A stretch of DNA of 64,000 bases. It comes from Streptomyces coeruleorubidus. Its GTDB lineage: Bacteria; Actinomycetota; Actinomycetes; Streptomycetales; Streptomycetaceae. Of the stretch, positions 41,906 through 50,973 are shown in pieces; the stretch's first letter is position 1; the number at the start of each line of letters is the position of its first letter. The stretch covers positions 6,981,001-7,045,000 of the forward strand of contig NZ_CP023694.1 of assembly GCF_008705135.1 (NCBI RefSeq), read 5' to 3'. The notes under the pieces are model-generated. The model did no database searches and was not told the origin of the DNA. It was given only the letters and a program-made list of their open reading frames with translations. The position numbers and the translations under genes were made by a program.

Positions 41906-43251
41906 TCTCGCGCATAAGACGCCGAATCACGCTCGCCGCATGGCCTCGACCGCGCACGATGCTGTGGGCCACGGCAGGTCTGGTGACCCTCGGCTTCCTC
42001 GTCGCGCTGGAGATCGCGGCGCGCCGCTACGGGATGCCCGGGCCGATCACCAGCCAGGTGCAAGAGGTGATCGTCGCTCCCAAGTCCGGCTTCCTGCTGT
42101 ACGCCTGCATGGCGCTGACGATGGTGGTGCTCACCCGGCGGCAACGGTACGTCGCGCTCGGCGCCGCGATCGGCATCGACGCCGTCTTCCTCGTGGTGCG
42201 ATGGGCGGTCGGCGCCGATCTGACCGACGGCCATCCCTTCGGCAACGGCGCGTTGTGGGTGATTCTGGGCTGCGCGGTCATCGCCGTCACGCGCCGCACC
42301 GGCCAGGAACGTGTTCTGCTGCTGAAGGGTGTCGGGCTGGGTCTGCTGCTGCTGGCCGGCCGCAAGACCGGTGACACCTGGCTGCTCATCACCTCGAAGA
42401 CCCGCCCGATGGTGCTCGACCCGTACCTGGCGGTCGCCGACCACGCGCTGGGCAACCCGTCGTGGCTGGTGGGCCGGATCGTCACGGCCACCGGCCCGGT
42501 CGGTGCCCGCGCCCTCGACTACGTCTACGCCCAACTGGCGGTGGCCGCGGTCGTCGTCGCGCTGTACCAGCTCCGTCACGTGGCGGCCGAGCGGCGCTTC
42601 CCGCGCCATCATCTGGTGCGCACCTTCCTGGTCATCGGCGTCCTCGGGCCGGGCATCTACATGATCTTCCCGGTCGTCGGCCCGATCTTCGCCTACGGCG
42701 CCGACGGCGGACACTGGGCGGTGGCCAACCTGTGGCCGGACCTGCCACCGCCGATCAGCGCCGCTCCGCACGAGATACCGTTCGACGAGATCACCCCCCG
42801 CAACTGCATGCCCAGCCTGCACACGGCCTGGGCCACCGCCATCTTCATCCATTCCCGCAGGGGCCCACGCGTGCTGCGGTACGCGGGCACGTTCTGGCTG
42901 ATCGCCACGCTCACCGCGACGCTCGGATTCGGCTACCACTACGGCGTGGACCTCGTGGCCGGTGTGGTGTTCACGCTCACGATCGAGGCCGCCCTGCGCT
43001 CGCTCGAACGCGGCTGGGACCGGTCGGGAGTCCAGCTCGTCACCTACGGAGTGGCCGTCTTCGCCGCGCTCTTGGCGTCCTATCGCTATCTGCCGATGGA
43101 GATGGCCGAACGTCCGTGGCTGTTCGGGCCGCTGCTCATCCTGGCGATGGCCTCGGTGATCTACGGCTACGTACGGACCACCGGTCGGTGGGAACGGAAG
43201 GCCGTGCCGGCACCGCAGTCGGAACCGGAACACGAACTGGTCAGCGGGTGA
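41881..43251 (+). CDS. PAP2-superfamily integral membrane phosphatase/transferase
   Basis: A membrane protein of up to 456 residues with about ten hydrophobic segments. The PAP2 signature is in NCMPSLHTAWATA (motif with catalytic-site His) and GFGYHYGVDLVAG (second His and Asp), as in the PAP2_3/inositol-phosphorylceramide-synthase-like branch. It probably hydrolyses or transfers phosphate head groups of lipids at the membrane. The start is uncertain: TTG 41881 has AT-rich atypical codons, and ATG 41959 begins directly before the first membrane segment; neither has a clear binding site. It converges with the small gene behind ctaD and overlaps it by 11 bp. Confidence 0.85.
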   Translation: MIPITTRIFSRIRRRITLAAWPRPRTMLWATAGLVTLGFLVALEIAARRYGMPGPITSQVQEVIVAPKSGFLLYACMALTMVVLTRRQRYVALGAAIGIDAVFLVVRWAVGADLTDGHPFGNGALWVILGCAVIAVTRRTGQERVLLLKGVGLGLLLLAGRKTGDTWLLITSKTRPMVLDPYLAVADHALGNPSWLVGRIVTATGPVGARALDYVYAQLAVAAVVVALYQLRHVAAERRFPRHHLVRTFLVIGVLGPGIYMIFPVVGPIFAYGADGGHWAVANLWPDLPPPISAAPHEIPFDEITPRNCMPSLHTAWATAIFIHSRRGPRVLRYAGTFWLIATLTATLGFGYHYGVDLVAGVVFTLTIEAALRSLERGWDRSGVQLVTYGVAVFAALLASYRYLPMEMAERPWLFGPLLILAMASVIYGYVRTTGRWERKAVPAPQSEPEHELVSG

Positions 43252-43615
43252 GCAGGACCGTCAGGGCGCTCACTCCGCCCGCGCAGGCCAGGACGGCGCA
43301 GGCGCAGGCGGCGTGGCGGCGGAGCAGGGTGTGCCGGAGGGCGGCGTAGCGGCTCTCGTACTCCTGACGCAGTTCCCCGGCCCGCCGGACGGTGCTGTGC
43401 AGCAGCTCACGGGTGACGTCGAGGCGCCGGCGGACGTAGTGGCCGATGAGTTCCTCGGCTTGGGCCGTGGTCAGCCACGGCATGCGTGCGCAGAGGTCCT
43501 CGGCTTCGCGTCGCGCCTGGTCGCGATGGGCGTGCGCGAGGAGGTAGCCCTCGGCCTCGTCGGCCAGCGCGTGCCGCGCATCGTCGTACGGAGCCTCGTG
43601 GCCGCCGGGTCTCAC
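43241..43615 (-). CDS. Small C-tail-anchored hypothetical protein coupled to ctaD
   Basis: A 124-residue protein. The body is helical and charged (REAEDLCARMPWLTTAQAEE, then ELRQEYESRYAALRHTLL), and the C-terminus is one membrane segment with three Cys (CACAVLACAGGVSALTVLL). GTG 43615 overlaps the ctaD stop in GTGA, so it is translationally coupled to ctaD. No family is recognised. It could be an accessory or assembly protein of this oxidase. Confidence 0.72.
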   Translation of the reverse strand: MRPGGHEAPYDDARHALADEAEGYLLAHAHRDQARREAEDLCARMPWLTTAQAEELIGHYVRRRLDVTRELLHSTVRRAGELRQEYESRYAALRHTLLRRHAACACAVLACAGGVSALTVLLTR

Positions 43616-45324
43616 GGCCGTTCGCCCTTGTGCCCGCCGGGCTCGACGACATCGCGTTTGCCGGTGTTCTCCGCCTCGTCCAGCTGGGCCACGTCGGGAT
43701 GGTGCAGGTCGAAGGCGGGGGATTCGGAGCGGATGCGCGGCAGGGTGACGAAGTTGTGCCGCGGAGGCGGACACGAGGTCGCCCACTCCAGGGAACGCCC
43801 GTATCCCCAGGGGTCGTCGACCTCGACCCGCTTGCCCTCCTGGGCGGTCTTCCACACGTTGTACAGGAACGGCAGCGTGGACAGGCCCAGCAGGAACGCG
43901 CCGATCGACGAGACGGTGTTCAGCCAGGTGAAGCCGTCCGCCGCGAGGTAGTCGGCGTACCGGCGGGGCATGCCCTCGGCGCCCAGCCAGTGCTGCACCA
44001 GGAACGTGGTGTGGAAGCCGGTGAACAGCGTCCAGAAGTGGATCTTCTCGAGGCGTTCGTCCAGCATCGTGCCGGTCATCTTCGGCCACCAGAAGCTGAA
44101 GCCGCCGAACATCGCGAACACGATCGTGCCGAAGAGCACGTAGTGGAAATGCGCGACCACGAAGTAGGAGTCGGTCACGTGCCAGTCCAGGGGCGGCGAG
44201 CCGAGGATGACGCCGGTCAGACCGCCGAAGAGGAACGTGACCAGGAACCCGGCCGCCCAGAGCATCGGCGGCTCGAAGGACAGCGAGCCCCTCCACATCG
44301 TGCCGATCCAGTTGAAGAACTTCACCCCTGTCGGCACGGCGATCAGATACGTCATGAAGGAGAAGAACGGCAGCAGCACCGCTCCCGTCGCGAACATGTG
44401 GTGCGCCCACACCGTCACGGACAGACCGGCGATGGCGAGCGTGGCGCCGATCAGCCCCGTGTATCCGAAGATCGGCTTGCGCGCGAAGACGGGGATGATC
44501 TCGGTGATCACGCCGAAGAACGGCAGGGCCAGGATGTACACCTCGGGGTGGCCGAAGAACCAGAACAGGTGCTGCCAGAGGACGGCGCCGCCGTTCTCCG
44601 CGTTGAACACCTGCGCCCCGAAGCGGCGGTCGGCCTCCAGCACCAGCAGCGCGGCGGCCAGCACCGGGAACGCCAGCAGCACCAGCACCGAGGTGAGCAG
44701 CACGTTCCAGGTGAAGATCGGCATCCGGAACATGGTCATGCCGGGCGCGCGCATGCAGATGATCGTGGTGATGAAGTTGACGGAGCCGAGGATGGTCCCG
44801 AACCCGGAGAGGGCCAGGCCCATGATCCACAGGTCCCCGCCGACCTGGGGAGTGCGCTCCCCGCCGCTGAGCGGGGTGTAGGCGGTCCAGCCGAAGTCGG
44901 CGGCGCCCTGCGGGGTGAGCAGACTGCCGAGCACGATCACGCCGCCGAAGAGGAACAGCCAGTACGAGAGCATGTTCAGCCGGGGGAAGGCCACGTCCGG
45001 GGAACCGATCTGCAACGGCATGACCGCGTTGGCGAACCCGGCGAACGTCGGCGTCGCGAACAGCAGCAGCATGATCGTGCCGTGCATGGTGAACGCCTGG
45101 TTGTACTGCTCGTTGGACAGCCACTGGATGCCCGGCCGGGCCAGCTCGGCCCGGATGGCCATCGCCAGCGCCCCGGCGATCAGGAAGAAGACGAACGACG
45201 TGATCAGGTACAGGTGCCCGATCTTCTTGTGGTCCGTCGTCGTCAGCCAGGAGACGATCACCTGGCCCGGGCCGCGGCGTTCCGCCGCCGGTACCGGAGC
45301 AACCGGTTCGGTATGTGTCGCCAT
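43612..45324 (-). CDS. ctaD: Cytochrome c oxidase subunit I (aa3 type)
   Basis: A 570-residue heme-copper oxidase subunit with 12 membrane segments. Ligands are visible: the low-spin heme His in FTMHGTIM, the CuB His and cross-linked Tyr in HPEVY, the HH pair in WAHHMF, and the heme His pair in HFHYVLFG. The C-terminal ~60 residues are a hydrophilic tail. ATG 45324 follows GAGGGG. It catalyses oxygen reduction with cytochrome c and pumps protons. It stands alone here without ctaC, ctaE or ctaF, so it is probably a second copy besides the main qcr-cta cluster. Confidence 0.95.
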   Translation of the reverse strand: MATHTEPVAPVPAAERRGPGQVIVSWLTTTDHKKIGHLYLITSFVFFLIAGALAMAIRAELARPGIQWLSNEQYNQAFTMHGTIMLLLFATPTFAGFANAVMPLQIGSPDVAFPRLNMLSYWLFLFGGVIVLGSLLTPQGAADFGWTAYTPLSGGERTPQVGGDLWIMGLALSGFGTILGSVNFITTIICMRAPGMTMFRMPIFTWNVLLTSVLVLLAFPVLAAALLVLEADRRFGAQVFNAENGGAVLWQHLFWFFGHPEVYILALPFFGVITEIIPVFARKPIFGYTGLIGATLAIAGLSVTVWAHHMFATGAVLLPFFSFMTYLIAVPTGVKFFNWIGTMWRGSLSFEPPMLWAAGFLVTFLFGGLTGVILGSPPLDWHVTDSYFVVAHFHYVLFGTIVFAMFGGFSFWWPKMTGTMLDERLEKIHFWTLFTGFHTTFLVQHWLGAEGMPRRYADYLAADGFTWLNTVSSIGAFLLGLSTLPFLYNVWKTAQEGKRVEVDDPWGYGRSLEWATSCPPPRHNFVTLPRIRSESPAFDLHHPDVAQLDEAENTGKRDVVEPGGHKGERP

Positions 45325-45365
45325 GAGCCCCTCGATCGGCAGTGCGTGTCCAACTCGGCGGAAAG

Positions 45366-46637
45366 CTAGTCCCGCTGATGCGGCACAGCCGCCTGAAGTG
45401 GGGCTTCCTTGGGCCGAACGGCCGAGCGATCCACGCGAACGAGTGGTGTTCCGGCGATGCCGGTACGGTGTGCGAGCTTTCGGCCCCAGGCCTGGCTCGG
45501 CGCTTCGATGTAACGGTGGGTCAGCAGACACAAGGGCAGGAGCACGGCGAGGAACGCCGCTTCCAGGACGGGATGGTCCTGTCGCCGCCGGCCGATCGTG
45601 TGGTCGAACACGGCCAGCAGGAGCGGATGCAGCAGGTAGACCGAGTAGCTGAGCGTTCCCAGCCCGGTCAGCAGACGCGGGATGCGCCGGCGGCGGCACG
45701 CCAGTCCGGCTCCGAAGGTGAGCACGGCCAGCAGAAACGCCGTGATCCAGCCGCGTCGCGTGAAGTGGGAGACGTCGCCGTGCCAGTACGCGCTGCCCAC
45801 GGCGCAGGCGACCACGACGGCACCTGCGCGGGCCGTGCGCCGCCAGGTGCTCCCACCGTGCTCGGCCCGGTGGACGGCGGTGCCGAGGAACATCACGGCG
45901 AGGATCACCAGGCCCTCCCAGAGGGGGACCGTGCCGTTGAAGGGGATCAGGGCGAGTGCCGCCACGCCGCCCAGCACGCCCCCGAACATCCGCAGCACGG
46001 ATGACGTGGCACTCGCACAGCAGATGGCGACCGCCATGGCGACCGAGGTGACGGCGACCAGCGGGCCGGTGCCGACCATGTCCGAGAGGGCGGAGACCGG
46101 CAGCACCACCCCTGCCGCCACGCTCACGGCGGCGGCCACGGCCAGCGTGACGGCGACCGCCGCCGACCGCTGGTGCAGGCGGACCGTGAAGAGAGCGACG
46201 ACCAGCAGGTAGAAGGCCATCTCGTACGAGAGGGTCCACAGGACGAGCAGGAGACTGGGTGTCCCCAGCAACTCCTGGAGCATGGTCACGTGGGCGACAG
46301 CCACGGTCACGGCGCCCTGCCGGCCGAAGTCGGGCAGCTCCGCGATGCCCAGGACGCCGGCGACGAGGGCCGCCGCGACGACGGCCGCCCACAGGGGGTA
46401 CACGCGGAAGAGCCGTCCGAACCAGAACGCCCGGACGCACCCCCGGCGCTCCAGCGACGCGGGCACGATATAGCCGCTCACCAGGAAGAACACCATGATG
46501 CCGTAACGGCTGGTGTTGAACTCCGGCATCAGCTCCCGCCGGAACTCCGGCATGAAGGTGTACGACGAGTGGTCGAACACCACGACGAGTGCCGCGATGC
46601 CGCGCAACGCGTCCAGCCAGCCCAGCCGCGACGTCAC
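45366..46637 (-). CDS. Acyltransferase 3 family membrane protein
   Basis: A 423-residue protein with about ten membrane segments. LDALRGIAALVVVFDH at the N-terminus and FFLVSGYIVPASL, LWTLSYEMAFYL and YSVYLLHPLLL later are hallmarks of the acyltransferase 3 (OafA/NodX) family, with the conserved His in the first segment. Members O-acetylate sugars or peptidoglycan components at the outer face. ATG 46637 overlaps the stop of the upstream gene (ATGA), so it belongs to the ECF sigma operon. Confidence 0.92.
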   Translation of the reverse strand: MTSRLGWLDALRGIAALVVVFDHSSYTFMPEFRRELMPEFNTSRYGIMVFFLVSGYIVPASLERRGCVRAFWFGRLFRVYPLWAAVVAAALVAGVLGIAELPDFGRQGAVTVAVAHVTMLQELLGTPSLLLVLWTLSYEMAFYLLVVALFTVRLHQRSAAVAVTLAVAAAVSVAAGVVLPVSALSDMVGTGPLVAVTSVAMAVAICCASATSSVLRMFGGVLGGVAALALIPFNGTVPLWEGLVILAVMFLGTAVHRAEHGGSTWRRTARAGAVVVACAVGSAYWHGDVSHFTRRGWITAFLLAVLTFGAGLACRRRRIPRLLTGLGTLSYSVYLLHPLLLAVFDHTIGRRRQDHPVLEAAFLAVLLPLCLLTHRYIEAPSQAWGRKLAHRTGIAGTPLVRVDRSAVRPKEAPLQAAVPHQRD

Positions 46638-47236
46638 CGACGCCGACCGCTTCGGACGTCAGACAGGGAGACCTTCCTCGGAACGCAGGGTTCCGCCTCG
46701 CGCTTGGTCGCGTAGAGCTCGACCGCGCGGGGCCGGGAGTCGCCCCGGGTGTTCTCGAAGGCCAGCACATTGCCCCGGCGCAGGGTGACGTCCCAGCCGG
46801 CCTTCGCGGGGATCAGGGGGCGGCCATGTATGTCGGTCACCGGCGAGACCTTGCTGCGCTCGCAGACGTAGCCGGCAGGGAGCAGGACGATGCTCACCTC
46901 GATGCCCCACGGACGGACTCTCCTGGCGAGTTCCTGCTGGGCGGCGACACCGATGCTCGGCTCGATCACGGTGAGCTTGACGCTGTCGTCTCCCACCGGC
47001 TCCATCGCGTATGCCTTCGAGTCGCCCGGTGAACCGGGCACGACCACAGTGGCGAGCCAGGCTGCCGCGCAGGCCGCCGCGACGACCGCGATCCGTCCGG
47101 GAGCGAGGAAACGGCCGAGGCGAGCCTTCGCCTCGTGCTCGCCCGTGACGTCAGCCGACCCGGTCTCGGCGCTCTCGCGCAGCCGGATCTCCTGCTTCAG
47201 CTCGTCGAGAAGACGGTCCTCGAACGTCGCCCTCAT
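46634..47236 (-). CDS. Single-pass membrane protein in the ECF sigma operon (candidate anti-sigma factor)
   Basis: A 200-residue protein: about 45 cytoplasmic residues (FEDRLLDELKQEIRLRES), one membrane segment at about 49-66 (IAVVAAACAAAWLATVVV), and an extracytoplasmic domain of about 130 residues with two Cys. Its layout and its place immediately after the sigma gene (ATGA overlap) fit a membrane-bound anti-sigma factor, but the zinc HxxxCxxC motif is absent. The outer domain (EPVGDDSVKLTVIEPS onward) resembles those of CU044_5270-type proteins only loosely. Confidence 0.75.
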   Translation of the reverse strand: MRATFEDRLLDELKQEIRLRESAETGSADVTGEHEAKARLGRFLAPGRIAVVAAACAAAWLATVVVPGSPGDSKAYAMEPVGDDSVKLTVIEPSIGVAAQQELARRVRPWGIEVSIVLLPAGYVCERSKVSPVTDIHGRPLIPAKAGWDVTLRRGNVLAFENTRGDSRPRAVELYATKREAEPCVPRKVSLSDVRSGRRR

Positions 47237-47895
47237 GCTCGGGCACCTCCCCTTGCGACGTGCAACAGCGACGGATCCGGGGTCCCCGCCCCCGGGGGAC
47301 TCGCGGGCCTTGCCTGTGGTGCCGCGGGATCGGTCTCCGGTGTCCTGACGTCCGCCTTGTCCCGCAGCGCCTTGCGCGCCCGGTGCAGCCGGACCCGGGC
47401 CGTGACCTGGCGGATGCCCAGTGCGGCCGCCGCCTCCGTGACCGTGAGCTGGTCGACCGCGATCAGCTCCATGACGGCCCGCTCGCCCTCGGGAAGGCTC
47501 GCCAGCGCGGCCAGGGCGCGTCGTCCCGGGCTCTCCGCGTCGAGTCTGTCCTCGATACGGGCGATGTCGTCGGCCTCCAGCAACCGCCGCCCGGAGAACC
47601 GCAGATCGCGTTCCGCCTCGCGGGCCACCCGGCGGCGCTCCGACGACACGACGTTGCGGGCGATGCCGTACAGCCACGCCGTCTCGCTGCCGAGGCGGGG
47701 CCGATAGGAGTGGGCCGAGTCGAGTACGGCGAGGAAGATCTCCGCCGTCAGGTCGGCAGCGGTGTGCGGATCGTCGACACGCCGGGCCACGAAACGCATG
47801 ACCGCGTCCACGTGGCGCCGGTAGAACTCCTCGAAGAGCCGCGGGTCACGTACCGCCGCGGCGGGCCCGCCCCGTAACCGTTCCGCGCCATCCAC
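47233..47895 (-). CDS. ECF RNA polymerase sigma factor
   Basis: A 220-residue group IV sigma factor. Region 2 is seen in FEEFYRRHVDAVMRFVARRV and AADLTAEIFLAVL, with SETAWLYGIARNVV; region 4 in LASLPEGERAVMELIAVDQL, followed by TVTEAAAALGI. A 30-residue Pro-rich tail follows. GTG 47895 was chosen because GAAGGAG lies 6 bp before it; the frame is open to GTG 47964. The operon order sigma, membrane protein, acyltransferase, all with 4-bp overlaps, suggests that the envelope acyltransferase is a direct output of the sigma factor. Confidence 0.93.
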   Translation of the reverse strand: MDGAERLRGGPAAAVRDPRLFEEFYRRHVDAVMRFVARRVDDPHTAADLTAEIFLAVLDSAHSYRPRLGSETAWLYGIARNVVSSERRRVAREAERDLRFSGRRLLEADDIARIEDRLDAESPGRRALAALASLPEGERAVMELIAVDQLTVTEAAAALGIRQVTARVRLHRARKALRDKADVRTPETDPAAPQARPASPPGAGTPDPSLLHVARGGARA

Positions 47896-48091
47896 AAACG
47901 ACTCCTTCTCGTCGGAGGCTCCCCGGTCCTCCTCGGAGGTGTACCGGAGTCCCGTAAAGGGCACTTCACTTGTTCTTGGGCCCGGGCGCGAGAAGCGTTA
48001 CAGAGGGGAGCCGTGTGAGCCGGGCGAGGTGAGCGTCCAGGGGTTGCACACGCCCCGGCAGGGCCTCGCGCAGGGCGTCGGGGCGCGTGGG

Positions 48092-48850
48092 TCAGCCCGT
48101 CGGCTGCTCGTCCCCGCGCCCGGGCCGGCCCGCTTGCCGTACCTGGTGGAGGACGACTCCCGCGAAGGCAGCCGACACGGCGGCACAGACGAGCAGGGCG
48201 ATCCACTGGTCCGCCAGGAGGTTCGTCGTGCCGTCGGGGTAGGTGCAGGTGATGGACGGCGGGAAGACGGTCCTGTCGACGTCCAGGATCTCGATCCTGG
48301 TCAGTGTGGTTTCCGGGGGGAGTGTCTTCGCGTACAGGCACTGGTCGTTGAGGTCGCCGCGGGAGAGGTCCAGCGCGGGGTCGATGCCGGCGACCCAGAT
48401 CGCGACGGCCACCATCGGCGACCAGATCGCGCCGGCCCGTGCGGCGAGGGAGGCGCGTGACCGCCTCCTGAGCAGGACGACGGAGAGGGCCACGGCCGTA
48501 ACCGCGAGACCCGCCCACATGAGCCAGCTGCTCAGCGCGGTGGGGTGCGACGGCCCGTACGACGTCGAGTCGGACCAGTGGCAGGCGACGTCGGGAGGGA
48601 ACGGATCCACGGTCACGCGCACCAGCGGGAAGTCGTTGTCGAGGGTCCCCCAGCCGCACACCGACACGGGGGCGGTGAAGGCGAACCCGTAGGCCACGGC
48701 CCCGGCGTAACCGAGCGCCGTCGCCCACAGGCCGATCACGGTCCAGCGGACCTCCCGGGACGGACCGCGGCTCGACGTCCACACCTTGTAGGGAATCAGC
48801 CCGATCAGGAGCAGGCAGACCGTGAGGACCTGCGTGCCCAACGGCAGCAT
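48092..48850 (-). CDS. Hypothetical membrane protein (four segments)
   Basis: A 252-residue protein with about four membrane segments: TQVLTVCLLLIGLIP, VIGLWATALGYAGAVAYGF, WLMWAGLAVTAVALSVVLL, and WIALLVCAAVSAAFAGVVL. Between them are two loops with paired Cys (GWGTLDNDFPLV and DVACHW; then NDQCLYAKT and SITCTYPDG), likely disulfides outside the cell. GGGAGG precedes ATG 48850. No family is recognised. Confidence 0.72.
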   Translation of the reverse strand: MLPLGTQVLTVCLLLIGLIPYKVWTSSRGPSREVRWTVIGLWATALGYAGAVAYGFAFTAPVSVCGWGTLDNDFPLVRVTVDPFPPDVACHWSDSTSYGPSHPTALSSWLMWAGLAVTAVALSVVLLRRRSRASLAARAGAIWSPMVAVAIWVAGIDPALDLSRGDLNDQCLYAKTLPPETTLTRIEILDVDRTVFPPSITCTYPDGTTNLLADQWIALLVCAAVSAAFAGVVLHQVRQAGRPGRGDEQPTG

Positions 48851-48994
48851 TCCGCCTCCCTCAACCGCGCGCGTCCGGGAGACCGGCCCGTCGCGGTTCC
48901 CCACGCGGGGACGATCAAAGGGAGGTGGTCGGTTGCACCGAAGTATGGCCGAGTACCGTCCGCCGCACGCCTCGGCCGGTCGGCCGGAGACGGT

Positions 48995-50725
48995 CTAGGC
49001 GTCAGCGCTGTCCAGGTCGGCGGCGAGTTCGTCGTGCCAGTGGAGGGAGAAGCGCTGCTCGAGGATCGTCGCCGCGGCGGCCGGGAGGGGGAGGTCGAGG
49101 AACTCGCGCAGTGCGTGGGCCGCCCGGTCGCGTGCGATCCACGCGGTGAGGTCCTCGTGGGACACGGGGCCGGTGTCGCCGTCCCGTAGCAGCTCACGGG
49201 TCGCGTGGACCTCCGCGGCCAGGGTGCGCATGCGCACGCCGAGGGGGCCGTCCTGGTCGCTGTCGACGGGCAGGCCGCGGTGGATCCGGTCGAGGGCCTC
49301 GGCCACCTCCGGATAGGTGTCGAGGTGCGTCTCCGCTGCCAGGCGCGCCAGTTGGGCCCCGATGGCGGCGCGCAGGCGCTGCGGCGGCGTGCGCTCCACG
49401 AGCCCGGCCAGGTCCAGGTGCCGTACGCGCTCCGGGAGTCCGCACCCCGACGCGGGGAGGTCGTCCAGGAGGGGCAGCAGCAGGGCACTGGCCAGCTCCG
49501 CCGGACCCTCCTCGTCCGGGTCGTAGACGATGCCGAAGTCCTGTCGCAGCACGGAAAGGAAGCGGGTGTACGCGGCGGTCGAGCCGGGCCAGAGATCCAC
49601 GCCGAGGCGCCGCTCCCCCGGTCCGCCGGCGGTGTTGCCCTTCCGCGGCGACATGACGCGCCGGGTCTCCTCCTCAGAACACGGCACGCCGTCCTCGGCG
49701 AAGGTGAGGAGGACCTCCGGGCCCTGTCTGGTCAGGACCACCACACGCGTGCCGGCGGACAGGGCGCGCAGCACCTCCGGCCGGGCGAACTGCGCGGCGC
49801 CGCCCTCCAGCGTGGCGTACGCCCATCGGCCCGCCTCGCCCGCACGCACCAGGGGCCGTTGCGCCGCCCACGCGGACTCCGCCGCCCGCTGGGCCTGGCG
49901 GCGGTCGCGCGGCCGCACGGTGTCGGGGATCGCGCCGAGCCTGCGCAGCATCTCGGCCGGGGTCAGGCCGGCGGCGAACGCGACGTCCGGCTGGTCCGGG
50001 AGCGGTGCGGGACGCGGGCGGCCGGTGCGGACGAAGAAGAGCCGCTGCGTCCCTTCCTGCCGGGGTGGCGGCGGGGCGCTCCCGGCCAAGTTCGTGAAGA
50101 CCGGGCGCTGGAGGGCCGGCGGGTCCGACTCCGGCTCGGCGAGCGCGGCGGCCCGTGCCAGCGTGGAGACCGCGTCGGCGGGCACGGTCCGCTCCTCCTC
50201 CCACAGCAGCTTTCCGGCCACGGCGAGGGGGAGGCGGCCGAGGAACGGGAGGGTGCCCTCCAGGGCGTCCGCGAGGTCGGCCAGGACATGACGCAGCGAG
50301 GGCCAGTGCGCGAAGGAGGCCATGCTCTCGTCGAAGCGGCGGCCCACCTGTCCGTGGCGGGGTCCGGGACGGCAGGCGATGAAAAGGCCGTCCGAGGGCC
50401 GCCGGCCGATGCCCAGGGTGATGGGCAGGCTCTCTTCACCCATCCCGAGGCTCTGGAGGAAGGTCGTGTTCCGCACGATGTCCGCGACACCGCACAGCGG
50501 TCCGTAGTACGACAACTGAACTGCGTCTTCGTCGGGTTCCACGCCGTCGTGGCACCGCAGCGAGGCCACGAGGTCCGGGTGGAACGGCACGCCGAGCGTG
50601 CGCTCCGCTTCCTCGATGCCGCCCTGCGGTGCGGGTGGACGCAGGGTGGCGCGGGTGAGGGGAGCGTGCCGGGTCAGCCAGGCGTCGACGCGGTCCCAGG
50701 ACTCCTCGACGGCGGGGATGCTCAT
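48995..50725 (-). CDS. SMI1/KNR4 (SUKH) domain protein, long form
   Basis: A 576-residue protein. Residues ~10-160 form a SMI1/KNR4 domain: SWDRVDAWLTRHAP, IEEAERTLGVPFHPDLVASL, CHDGVEPDEDAVQLSYYGP. SUKH proteins are often immunity proteins against toxins or act in regulation. The rest has a central segment with AEMLRRLGAIPDTVRPRDRR and a C-terminal all-helical region ending in LHWHDELAADLDSADA; I recognise no family there. No toxin gene is adjacent. ATG 50725 lacks a strong binding site. Confidence 0.72.
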   Translation of the reverse strand: MSIPAVEESWDRVDAWLTRHAPLTRATLRPPAPQGGIEEAERTLGVPFHPDLVASLRCHDGVEPDEDAVQLSYYGPLCGVADIVRNTTFLQSLGMGEESLPITLGIGRRPSDGLFIACRPGPRHGQVGRRFDESMASFAHWPSLRHVLADLADALEGTLPFLGRLPLAVAGKLLWEEERTVPADAVSTLARAAALAEPESDPPALQRPVFTNLAGSAPPPPRQEGTQRLFFVRTGRPRPAPLPDQPDVAFAAGLTPAEMLRRLGAIPDTVRPRDRRQAQRAAESAWAAQRPLVRAGEAGRWAYATLEGGAAQFARPEVLRALSAGTRVVVLTRQGPEVLLTFAEDGVPCSEEETRRVMSPRKGNTAGGPGERRLGVDLWPGSTAAYTRFLSVLRQDFGIVYDPDEEGPAELASALLLPLLDDLPASGCGLPERVRHLDLAGLVERTPPQRLRAAIGAQLARLAAETHLDTYPEVAEALDRIHRGLPVDSDQDGPLGVRMRTLAAEVHATRELLRDGDTGPVSHEDLTAWIARDRAAHALREFLDLPLPAAAATILEQRFSLHWHDELAADLDSADA

Positions 50726-50973
50726 GGCAGCGGACCCTACGCCGGGCCACTGACAGCGCCTGGGCCCTTCCTGACGCGGCAGCGTCGTAATCTCGCCGAA
50801 TTCGTGTGCGGGTGTACGGCGAGGTGAGCGATGAGGCAAGCGGCGGAAGAATGGTGGTGAGGGCCTGGCGAGGTTCCAGGGCAGGTTCGGCGAAACGAGC
50901 CGCCAGGCACGCTCCGCAACCGCGACCGCTGTCTTCGGACCGGCGCGAGCGAGCCGAAACGGAGGATCGACGC

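Noticed and set aside
43486..45369. 627-codon plus-strand frame opposite ctaD
   Set aside because: Shadow of a strong gene; Gln/His/Arg-rich with no domain.
45325..46770. Upstream continuation of the ctaD frame to more than 1000 codons
   Set aside because: It overlaps the acyltransferase gene in another frame; the family start MATHTEP at 45324 has a binding site.
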